Of a stretch of DNA of 37,474 bases, positions 30,018-37,474 are shown one piece after another. How positions within the stretch are numbered: position 1 is the stretch's first letter; each line of letters starts with the position of its first letter. This stretch comes from Patescibacteria group bacterium. GTDB taxonomy: Bacteria; Patescibacteriota; Minisyncoccia; Phycocordibacterales; GWA1-40-21. The stretch covers positions 1 to 37,474 of the forward strand of contig PLOL01000012.1 of NCBI GenBank assembly GCA_003142075.1, read 5' to 3'. A program made the position numbers and the translations under genes. The notes under the pieces are model-generated. The model ran no database searches and was not told the origin of the DNA. It worked only from the letters and a program-made list of their open reading frames with translations.

Positions 30018-30060
30018 AATTAAAAAGGCGGGTTTGCTTCGCAAACCCGCCTTTTTAATT
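30018..30060 (-). terminator. Terminator of the 902-residue surface protein gene
   Basis: A 20-bp perfect stem (30018-30037 with 30041-30060) around TTC, with core aaaggcgggtttgc / gcaaacccgccttt and AT arms giving T tracts on both strands. Confidence 0.9.
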
Positions 30061-30065
30061 TTATT

Positions 30066-32774
30066 TTAAAATTCCGAGGTTGTCGAAGTCCCCATTTTTA
30101 CGGTAGTTGTACCGGTGCAATATACAGTGTTCCCATCTACTGTTGCTGTGGCACTAATAGATTTTGCGCCTATAGTCGTGTAAATTTTATTATCTATGGT
30201 TCCATTTGATCCATCTGACCACAATACATTGTTTATTCGGCTTCCATCCGAAGCAGATGCAGTCCATGTCATTTGTTTATCTACATATATATTTGTGCTG
30301 CCAGATTGTGAAGGTGTACAAATTAAACCTGCCGACGGTTTAATCGTAGTGGAACTCTTGTTGTTCGTGTTGTCTGTACAAGTCAATGTATACTCAGTAG
30401 AAGAAGATATATCGGCTGCAGTCGTAAAATTTTCAGAATTAATAATACTTTTTTCTTCGTCATTTACAGAACAAGAATAACCTGGATCATTACTTGTTAT
30501 CGGAGAACATGTAATTACAGGCGGATTATCAACACAAACAGGATTTGTTGGAAATTTTCCAACAGTCCGCTGAACATTTACAGTAACCGATGTAGATGAT
30601 AAATATTGTGTATTAGAACAAGTTGCAATAAAAGTTGTATTATCGGTCAAAGGACCTGATTTAACTGAACCTGAAGTATAAGGAGTTACAGAAATATTTG
30701 ATGCTGGTATCGTACAATAATATTTACTAGTAAAAACCGTACCGCTACCATTTATTCCAACAACACCATCGAGATTTGTGCAATAAGTGGTTGCTTGCGT
30801 TTGATTTGTCGTCTCTGAAAAATCTACTCTACAGGTACTAGAAGCTGAATTCCATGACCCAAACAGATTGGTACAACCAGAAATAACATCAACTGGTGTA
30901 ATAAAAGCTTCTCCGTTTTCAGTAATAGTACAAGAATCAGCTCCATATGAACTCCATGAAATAGTCGAACTATCTCCAGACAAAATAGAAGTTGAAGTTG
31001 CACTAAGCTTCATACTGACAGGTGTTGTCACTATGAAAGGTATTGATATGGCTTGATTGCCACTATTTGAATAAGTACAATGTTGCCAACCGCCGGAACA
31101 ATTAGTAGTGCCATAATTATTGTAAACTGTATCCACCCAATATAAGTTAGCAATAAAATTGTAACTTCCATAAGATGTTAGAGTATAAGTTTCGCTTCCT
31201 TTTTTATTATATGGGGTTCCAGTCAAATAATTACTTGAAGATTGTGAACAAACTTGAGAACCACCACAAACGGTCGGTTCATTTATATATGCATTCGTAT
31301 ATCTGACACCGTTACTGTTAGCCCATGCGGAATAATCACCTATTACAGTCATGATATCACCGGTATGATAAGTTGTCAGATCCTTATTAAAATTAATGTC
31401 ATATGTATATCCGGAAACATATCCCACTGAAGAAAATGTGGATCCTCCTACACCGTTAAAAGTATACGTATCTGCTTTAACATTTCCCGCAAAATAGAAT
31501 AAGGAAGCTCCAAAAAAAACAATAATCATACTTTTTATAACGGAGTGATTTTTTTTATAAATAAAATAAAAAAGTATAACTAATAGAATTAAAATTATTA
31601 TTGAAATTAAAATCATTCCGAAACTGCTAGATTGTATTGAAAATGGCGTTGAAGATGAAATATTATTTCCTGAAGATGCCACTTGATAGCTTCTCGTATC
31701 AAGAACTACTCCATTAGCCAAAAGAATTACATTAGCATTAGGATTTACACAATCTTTTATGATTGGAACTTTTATTGTTGTAAAAAAAATCGATGAAGTG
31801 CTTATTTGATTGCTGCATAATTCTCCGGAACCATCATATATCAACAATGATATTGTAGTGGATGAAACATTTGCAGATGTTAAAATTTGAATACTCGCCA
31901 TATCTCCTGCTTTATAGGATGTTTTATCAAATAAAATATTCCTGATCATTCCTGATTCACCTATTATGGAATAATTTAGACCATATGTATTTGAAACGAT
32001 TGAATTGTCTGCTGATGCAAGAGAAAAAGCTACATAATAATTTTGCGGAGACAAGGCTTTTGGAAGTTCTATGGAAATATTATTTTCTCCTTCCTGTATG
32101 GTAATACTTTCAGATGAAGTTCCAGTTGTACTGGCCACGTTTCCAAATTCCGTATTTACCTTAGTAATAAAATTAGGCACTAGGACAACACTTTTTGTAT
32201 AAGTGCTATTCACTGTGCATTTTGCTGTAATAGTTGATGTAGAATCAACAATTGATGATGAAGTTAATAATTCCCCATTCGCGTAAAGCTCGCAAGAATT
32301 TGGAACTATTTCAACCGAGCTTGCGGAACTTTTTGCAATATTCACTTCTCCCAAAGAACTTTGAGCAAGTATCAAATTGCTTTCATTCTCACTCAAAACA
32401 TATAAATTGTATGTTCCAGCCGGTATTGAAGAAGGAACCGTATAATTTATTATTTTGTTTACTGTCGTATTTTCTCCAAGCGAGAGAACTTCATCATACA
32501 CTTTTTCATCGACTATATTTTGATTTGAAGAAGTATCTAATAGTTGAATTGCATATTTTATCTGCGGCTGAGCTCCGATTCTGTTCGAGATGTCAAAAGA
32601 TATTGAAAAATTCCTGTCGTTCTGAGAAACGATTTTTGCATTATAAATATTTACAGTCGCGACAAGCACGCCTCCGGATACAGAAGCAGATGAACTCGTC
32701 TGCGCATTTGCCGTTCCGCAAAAAACAATTCCGATGGCAAATACTGAAAGGAGAGATATAAATATTTTTTTCAT
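30066..32774 (-). CDS. Giant surface protein, paralogue 1, with internal transmembrane hairpin and second signal-like segment
   Basis: 902 residues. A signal peptide (cut predicted after residue 25, GTANAQ|T) is followed by Ig-like extracytoplasmic regions (25-380). A membrane helix at about 386-408 is then followed by a basic 10-residue loop (YKKNHSVIKS) and a second hydrophobic segment at about 416-433 ending NVKADTY, which looks like a signal peptidase I site. The rest (about 436-902) is again extracytoplasmic: Cys-containing Ser/Thr-rich Ig-like domains (SATSTSILSGDSSTISWSSYGADSC near 590) and an ending TTVKMGTSTTSEF without an anchor. The architecture and both termini match the 1509-residue neighbour. 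The leader carries the palindromic element shared with glyA. It is probably an adhesin or contact protein; this is inferred from the pilus context. Confidence 0.75.
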   Translation of the reverse strand: MKKIFISLLSVFAIGIVFCGTANAQTSSSASVSGGVLVATVNIYNAKIVSQNDRNFSISFDISNRIGAQPQIKYAIQLLDTSSNQNIVDEKVYDEVLSLGENTTVNKIINYTVPSSIPAGTYNLYVLSENESNLILAQSSLGEVNIAKSSASSVEIVPNSCELYANGELLTSSSIVDSTSTITAKCTVNSTYTKSVVLVPNFITKVNTEFGNVASTTGTSSESITIQEGENNISIELPKALSPQNYYVAFSLASADNSIVSNTYGLNYSIIGESGMIRNILFDKTSYKAGDMASIQILTSANVSSTTISLLIYDGSGELCSNQISTSSIFFTTIKVPIIKDCVNPNANVILLANGVVLDTRSYQVASSGNNISSSTPFSIQSSSFGMILISIIILILLVILFYFIYKKNHSVIKSMIIVFFGASLFYFAGNVKADTYTFNGVGGSTFSSVGYVSGYTYDINFNKDLTTYHTGDIMTVIGDYSAWANSNGVRYTNAYINEPTVCGGSQVCSQSSSNYLTGTPYNKKGSETYTLTSYGSYNFIANLYWVDTVYNNYGTTNCSGGWQHCTYSNSGNQAISIPFIVTTPVSMKLSATSTSILSGDSSTISWSSYGADSCTITENGEAFITPVDVISGCTNLFGSWNSASSTCRVDFSETTNQTQATTYCTNLDGVVGINGSGTVFTSKYYCTIPASNISVTPYTSGSVKSGPLTDNTTFIATCSNTQYLSSTSVTVNVQRTVGKFPTNPVCVDNPPVITCSPITSNDPGYSCSVNDEEKSIINSENFTTAADISSSTEYTLTCTDNTNNKSSTTIKPSAGLICTPSQSGSTNIYVDKQMTWTASASDGSRINNVLWSDGSNGTIDNKIYTTIGAKSISATATVDGNTVYCTGTTTVKMGTSTTSEF

Positions 32775-32822
32775 TTTGATTTTGCAAAATCACGTCTCTG
32801 CAGTCGTCCTTCCCGCGCGACG
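32775..32822 (-). repeat. Palindromic leader element, copy 2 (surface protein)
   Basis: On the minus strand, CGTCGCGC-GGGAAGGACGACT-GCAGAGACG, then the palindrome TGATTTTGCAAAATCA, then AA and the ATG. It matches the glyA copy except for the loop, the 3' arm and one base before the ATG. The CGTC/GACG ends of the stem are kept while the middle differs. Confidence 0.7.
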
Positions 32823-32896
32823 TAAATTAAATTAATAAATTATTAAATGACGACAAATTTCTTAGACATATTATAACAAATAAAAAAACAAATGAT

Positions 32897-32937
32897 AATA
32901 AAAAATCGGCGATGCAAAGCATCACCGATTTTTTATT
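32897..32937 (-). terminator. Terminator of the 1509-residue surface protein gene
   Basis: The stem aataaaaaatcgg-c-gatgc with gcatc-a-ccgattttttatt around AAA has one C-A mismatch and T-rich arms. It lacks the GGCGG base of the other terminators. Confidence 0.82.
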
Positions 32938-32944
32938 CATCTTT

Positions 32945-35900
32945 TTATATTTCCGAACTTGTTGAAACTCCCAATTTTACAGTTGTCATACATTCTGTTG
33001 AAGCTGGCTTGCCTCCCACTGTTGCCGAGACGGAGAAAGATTTTTGACCTATAGTTGTATAAATTGTGCTATATGAATTTAATCCACCAGTCCATGAAGC
33101 GCCGCTTACTTTGCTTTTATTATTATCCGTAGCTGATAGATTCCATGTCATTTGTTTATTTACATATATATTAGTGTCACCAGTAGCATTGCCGGATTGT
33201 GATGGAGTACATCTCAATCCTGGATAAAGATTCAGTGTTGCACTGGTAGAGTTTCCATCATATAAACATGTGAGAACATAGTTAACGCCGTTATCAAGAT
33301 CATCTTGAGTTGGAGTTACAGTTCCCTGCAATCCTGATATTGGTGGTATTGCTGCGGCACCATTTTTTTCTAAAGAACATGAACCAGCAGTTGCACTCCA
33401 ATTCACGAGTGTTTGTCCTGTTGACGTACTGGAACCAATAAAAACTCCTCCGCCAGTATTAGACGATGAACAAGTTAAAGTTGAATTCCAAACTTTATTA
33501 TTAGAATTATTAGGGACTCCGGAATAATCTACACTTTGAACAGTAGCGGTAATCGGATGCGATTTCCCGTCTTCGAAAACAGAGCCCGAAGGAATATTAA
33601 ATACATAGCTATGATTTGGAAAACCTCCGCAAGATACTGAGGACACATTAGTCGTAGTGCTGGCCACAGATTGCGAAGTCATTATTTTTCCATCGTAAGA
33701 CACTGCAGCAAATATTCCATCATTGTAAGCTACTGAGTCCCAAGAATATTGTCCCGTAGATTTTTGTTCTGTCCAATTTATTCCATCCGGAGAAGTCATC
33801 ACATTACTTTGACCGACTGCAACAAATAATCCATTACCATAAGTTACAGAATAGTCTGAACCTTCCGGTACAGTTTGATCTGTCCAAGTTATCCCATCAG
33901 GAGAAGTCATCAAAAAATTGTCAGCTACAGCGACAAATTGTCCATCAATATAATTTACTGATCTCCACCAAATACTTTCATCATCTTTTGGAATAGTTTG
34001 TGCCGTCCAAGTTATTCCATCTTTAGAAGTCATCACTTTGTTTGTGCCAGAATCTGCAACTGCAACAAATAATCCATTGCCATAAGTTACGGTAGAATTA
34101 CTTAAATCTGGAGAATCGCTTTCTGTCCAAGTTATTCCGTCAGAAGAAATCAGCACATCATAGCCAGTTTTACTGACTCCCCCGGATCCAGTCACAATAA
34201 ACTCTCCATTGCCATAAGCTACTGAATCTACAGCACTGAACGGCAAATTTACACCAATCCAATTTATACCATCTTTTGAAGTCATAATTCCAGTACCAAA
34301 AGAAGCTACGAATAGTCCACCACCGTATGTCACCGAAGTCGCTCCGCTGACTCCAACTCCAGATACCGTTACAGATGTCCAATTTATTCCATCAGAAGAA
34401 GTCATTACATTTGCTGGACCGACAGCGACAAATTTTCCATCGCCATAAACCACCGAACTCCAACCGCTCGTTTTTGGTGATGCTTGATTTACCCAGGAAG
34501 TTCCTATTGGTATCGCAGGAATTACAGATGATGAGGAATACCAATCGGCTTGATTAGCAATTACTGTTCCGAGTGTTGTTGCCCCTGAACTTATTGTAAC
34601 GGGCAATTGGGCAGAATAATCATCAGGATCACAAACCCATCCTTCCACGCGACAGCTTGATGATACAGGAGCGGATACTAAAGCTGGTGTAACTGATTGA
34701 GTTGTTTGGGTTGTTTGGGTTGGTTGAGTTGGATTATTTACTGGAATTGCTACAAAAGTCGCCGATATCGTGTGATTGGCGGTAACATTTGAAAATGTAT
34801 AAGTTGAAATTGCTCCTTTATCGGAACCGTCCACCATTACATCCGCAGTATAATCTGAATTAGGAGTGATAGTAAATGTTTGATAGCTGCCTGCAGGTAA
34901 ATTCCATGTTCCTGCTGAAACTATTGTCCCTCCAGCTCCAGCAGATGCTGTGATTGTGTAAATTTTTGGTACAACAGGAGCAGGTGCAAAAGTTACTGAT
35001 ATGCTGTGATCGGCATAAATTCTTGAGAACGAATAAGACGAAGTTGTTGCTACATAATTTCCGTCCACCAAAACAGAAGATACAACGTTGCCTGAATCTG
35101 GAACAATGCGGACAGGCATCGTAGTTCCTGGATCTACACTTTGACTGCCAGATGGACTTATTAATCCTCCTGATCCTGCGGATAATGTTATTGTATAAGT
35201 TCCTGTCACAGTATTAGTATTAGTATTTCCACCAGTACCAACAGATCCACCACCAGTTGTTCCGCCAGTACTACCACCAGTTGTGCCAGTTCCTCCAGAG
35301 GTTGAACCTGCACCTTGCAAAACGAAAGTTGCCGATATTGTGTGATTTGAAAAATCTGATGGTAGCATATATTCAACAATTGCTCCTTGAGAGACACCAT
35401 CAACCGTTACATTAGATACTCTGTACCCAGAATTGGCTTGAATTGTAAATTCTTGTGTAGCCAACTGCGGTAAGTATATAGTCCCCGATGGATTTATTGA
35501 ACCGTCTGCTCCAGCAGTTGCTGTTATTGTTCTTAAAGTTGAAGCAAAAACATTTTTAGTTCCGATATTTTTTACCTCCGCAATTATATTGTTAAAAAAA
35601 CTTAAAAAATTAGAAGTTTTGCTGTTCGCCATCTGAGTGGTAATTTGATTCAAAGACAATGAACCACTGATAGGATTAAATTCTCCGACAGGAGGCTGAT
35701 CGGCGGAAACAACTGTAAAAGGAATATTACCTGTGATAGACTGACCGCTTGATTCACCAAATTTAAAATTCATAGAATGGCTAGATGTTCCACTTGTTGA
35801 ATATGATGGCAAACTATAAGTATTATTTCCCCAAGGGCTGCTAATATACTGGTAATTGGTGTTATCAAAAGCCATACCGGCAAATGCTGTTGGTTCACTG

Positions 35901-37474
35901 GTGGGACAACTAGGATCTAACCCAATGATTGGGGAATTAATTGAATAAGTTAGACTGATTGTCTGATTTGAATTATAAACAGGTGAAGATGAGTTAACAT
36001 TCGTATTAACATAATAAGTGTCTGTACCTTTAGGCCAAGACCTTCCAGTACAATACAAACCATCTTTTACCATATAAGTAAAATTCATGCTCCAGGAATA
36101 AGTGTCAGCAAAAACTTTATTTAAAAAACCAAACATCATTGATGAACTCAGTAGAAAAATTATCAAAACCTGGATTACAGAATGTTTCCTTTTAATTATG
36201 ATAGCTAATAATATCAGGACAACAATAAGACCAGCAGATATCAAAATAATTGTTTCCGCATTCAATTTTGTCGGACTGTTAGCTTGAGCATTAGGCGTAT
36301 TGATTTGAAAATTTTTTTGATCAAGAACAATTTCTTTACCTGTTGCATCAATCATTGATAAGACAATATTTGCCTGCGGATTTGAACAATCATTAATTAT
36401 TGGCACTTGCACATTTGGAAAATTGGTGAGCTCCATACTTGTTGTACTACCGCAAATTCTTCCTGAATCACTTGTTATGGATATATATATAGAGGTTGAC
36501 GCTAGATTATTTGTTAAAATAGGTTGCACATTGGAAATTGAAGCTATATTTGTAACTAATGATAATTGGATATTAGCTATATCTCCTGCTTTGTAAAAAG
36601 TTTTATTAAAAACGGCATTTTCAATTACTCCACTGTCTCCAACCAAAATATAATCAAAATAAACTTTATTTGACACAACAGATTTATCGCTTGAGATCAA
36701 CGAAAATTCTACATCATAATCTTCCGGCTTTAAAGTCTGTGGCAATTCAACTGATATTCTACTCGTACCATTTTTTATATTTATACTTTCCACCGAACCG
36801 CCAGATGTTGAGACAATGCTACCAAAAACAGTATGTTCCATTGTTACAAAATTTGGTAAAAGTGAAATTTCACCAGAAAAGGAACTGCTAATAATACAAT
36901 TTGCAATAATTTTTTGATCGACAGTTATAGGCAATGGACCATTAGATATATAATCCGTAGTGGTAGAACCACCTTGAACAGTTAATTGACATGAACCAGG
37001 AACTATTTCAACCGTTTGTGTTTTATTTTCCGAAATATTCACTGTACCTAAAGAGATATAGGCTAAAATCAAACCGCTTTCGTTTTTGCTTTCGAGCGAC
37101 AATTCATAGGTTCCAGCGGGTATTGAAGAAGGAACCGTATAATTTATTGTTTTGTTTACTGTGGTATTTTCTCCAAGAGAGAGAACTTCATCATATACTT
37201 TCTCATCTATGACATCCTGACCCGTCGATGAAACTTTTGTCAATTGAACGGCGTACTTTATTTGTGGTTGTGCGCCGATTCTATTTGAAATATCAAAAGA
37301 GATTGAAAAATTTCTGTCATCCTGCGAGACTATTTTTGCATTATCTATATTTACTGTCGCAACAAGCACGCCTCCGGATACAGAAGCAGATGAACTCGTC
37401 TGCGCATTTGCCGTTCCGCAAAAAACAATTCCGATGGCAAATACTGAAAGGAGAGATATAAATATTTTTTTCAT
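32945..37474 (-). CDS. Giant surface protein, paralogue 2, with InlB-type repeats and a nested seven-bladed beta-propeller
   Basis: 1509 residues; the ATG is the last codon of the window, so its promoter is outside. A signal peptide (1-25) identical to paralogue 1 is followed by Ig-like regions, a membrane helix (about 405-428), the loop KRKHSVIQ and a second hydrophobic segment ending NKVFADTYSW (about 432-456). Three InlB B-repeat-like domains follow (about 643-711, 758-829, 835-910), separated by a Gly/Thr-rich linker (about 721-757). A domain starting CRVEGWVCDPDDYSAQLP (about 938) is interrupted by seven repeats of the VTYGNGLFVAV...VMTSPDGINWTEQ type (about 1000-1265) and resumes at SCGGFPNHSYVF (about 1280). 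An Ig-like C-terminal part ends TTVKLGVSTSSEI. A likely adhesin; the ligand is unknown. Confidence 0.78.
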   Translation of the reverse strand: MKKIFISLLSVFAIGIVFCGTANAQTSSSASVSGGVLVATVNIDNAKIVSQDDRNFSISFDISNRIGAQPQIKYAVQLTKVSSTGQDVIDEKVYDEVLSLGENTTVNKTINYTVPSSIPAGTYELSLESKNESGLILAYISLGTVNISENKTQTVEIVPGSCQLTVQGGSTTTDYISNGPLPITVDQKIIANCIISSSFSGEISLLPNFVTMEHTVFGSIVSTSGGSVESINIKNGTSRISVELPQTLKPEDYDVEFSLISSDKSVVSNKVYFDYILVGDSGVIENAVFNKTFYKAGDIANIQLSLVTNIASISNVQPILTNNLASTSIYISITSDSGRICGSTTSMELTNFPNVQVPIINDCSNPQANIVLSMIDATGKEIVLDQKNFQINTPNAQANSPTKLNAETIILISAGLIVVLILLAIIIKRKHSVIQVLIIFLLSSSMMFGFLNKVFADTYSWSMNFTYMVKDGLYCTGRSWPKGTDTYYVNTNVNSSSPVYNSNQTISLTYSINSPIIGLDPSCPTSEPTAFAGMAFDNTNYQYISSPWGNNTYSLPSYSTSGTSSHSMNFKFGESSGQSITGNIPFTVVSADQPPVGEFNPISGSLSLNQITTQMANSKTSNFLSFFNNIIAEVKNIGTKNVFASTLRTITATAGADGSINPSGTIYLPQLATQEFTIQANSGYRVSNVTVDGVSQGAIVEYMLPSDFSNHTISATFVLQGAGSTSGGTGTTGGSTGGTTGGGSVGTGGNTNTNTVTGTYTITLSAGSGGLISPSGSQSVDPGTTMPVRIVPDSGNVVSSVLVDGNYVATTSSYSFSRIYADHSISVTFAPAPVVPKIYTITASAGAGGTIVSAGTWNLPAGSYQTFTITPNSDYTADVMVDGSDKGAISTYTFSNVTANHTISATFVAIPVNNPTQPTQTTQTTQSVTPALVSAPVSSSCRVEGWVCDPDDYSAQLPVTISSGATTLGTVIANQADWYSSSSVIPAIPIGTSWVNQASPKTSGWSSVVYGDGKFVAVGPANVMTSSDGINWTSVTVSGVGVSGATSVTYGGGLFVASFGTGIMTSKDGINWIGVNLPFSAVDSVAYGNGEFIVTGSGGVSKTGYDVLISSDGITWTESDSPDLSNSTVTYGNGLFVAVADSGTNKVMTSKDGITWTAQTIPKDDESIWWRSVNYIDGQFVAVADNFLMTSPDGITWTDQTVPEGSDYSVTYGNGLFVAVGQSNVMTSPDGINWTEQKSTGQYSWDSVAYNDGIFAAVSYDGKIMTSQSVASTTTNVSSVSCGGFPNHSYVFNIPSGSVFEDGKSHPITATVQSVDYSGVPNNSNNKVWNSTLTCSSSNTGGGVFIGSSTSTGQTLVNWSATAGSCSLEKNGAAAIPPISGLQGTVTPTQDDLDNGVNYVLTCLYDGNSTSATLNLYPGLRCTPSQSGNATGDTNIYVNKQMTWNLSATDNNKSKVSGASWTGGLNSYSTIYTTIGQKSFSVSATVGGKPASTECMTTVKLGVSTSSEI

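Noticed and set aside
33600-36000. Open frames opposite the giant surface proteins as overlapping genes
   Set aside because: They are short, low-complexity, lack start signals and follow from the skewed Ser/Thr codons of the minus-strand genes.
1-37474. tRNA, rRNA, CRISPR or insertion-sequence content
   Set aside because: No cloverleaf with a TTC-loop, no rRNA-like stretch, no regularly spaced direct repeats and no transposase were seen in any intergenic gap; the largest gap is under 300 nt.

Overview
The window looks like a chromosomal segment from a Candidate Phyla Radiation (Patescibacteria) bacterium, most likely a Parcubacteria-type lineage. This is inferred from protein character, not from a marker-gene tree. 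The supporting signs are low GC, tight packing, weak or absent Shine-Dalgarno sequences before most genes, DUF5671-like and SIMPL membrane proteins, Ser/Thr-rich exported proteins, type IV pilus genes with huge pilin ectodomains, and rplK not followed by rplA. The standard genetic code fits. I see no rRNA, tRNA, CRISPR array, insertion sequence or prophage.

Layout. 1-9.5 kb: argS (-), a DUF5671-like membrane protein (+), a small anchored protein and a BaiN/HI0933-type flavoprotein (-), a HAD nucleotidase (+), then a minus-strand run of slipin, dut and a glycosyltransferase, a hypothetical gene and glyA. 9.7-13.0 kb: thyA-folA (+), then tmk, a P-loop dNMP kinase-like gene and a dCMP deaminase (-). 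13.1-14.5 kb: secE-nusG-rplK (-); secE is only 59 codons. 14.8-22.4 kb: a membrane protein (+), a SIMPL protein, folD, an NlpC/P60-like protein, an RlmI-like methyltransferase, tatD, metG and an AI-2E-type permease (-). 22.5-30 kb: a type IV pilus region with three prepilin/PilX-like genes and a small membrane protein (+) facing pilB-pilC (-). 30-37.5 kb: two tandem paralogous giant surface proteins (-), the second starting exactly at the window edge.

Functional themes. dut, dCMP deaminase, thyA, folA, tmk, glyA, folD, a deoxynucleotidase-like HAD and a dNMP-kinase-like protein together make a nearly complete thymidylate and one-carbon folate circuit. secE/nusG/rplK and argS/metG belong to core information processing. 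The pilus genes and surface proteins are the probable contact machinery of an episymbiotic cell.

The most unusual content is non-coding. Four genes (the HAD nucleotidase, the dNMP-kinase-like gene, secE, pilC) have 5' leaders of about 100-135 nt. In each, the CCCG at the 5' end can pair with a GGG placed within a few bases of the start codon, and the pairing continues in a helix whose sequence differs between loci while complementarity is kept. This is a candidate undescribed cis-regulatory RNA. The nusG-rplK spacer folds into a separate multi-helix structure of about 184 nt. glyA and one giant surface protein share a nearly identical palindromic leader. Many other genes have a -10 hexamer 6-7 nt before the ATG, implying leaderless mRNAs. 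In-frame repeat or palindromic insertions are visible in metG, tatD and the RlmI-like gene.
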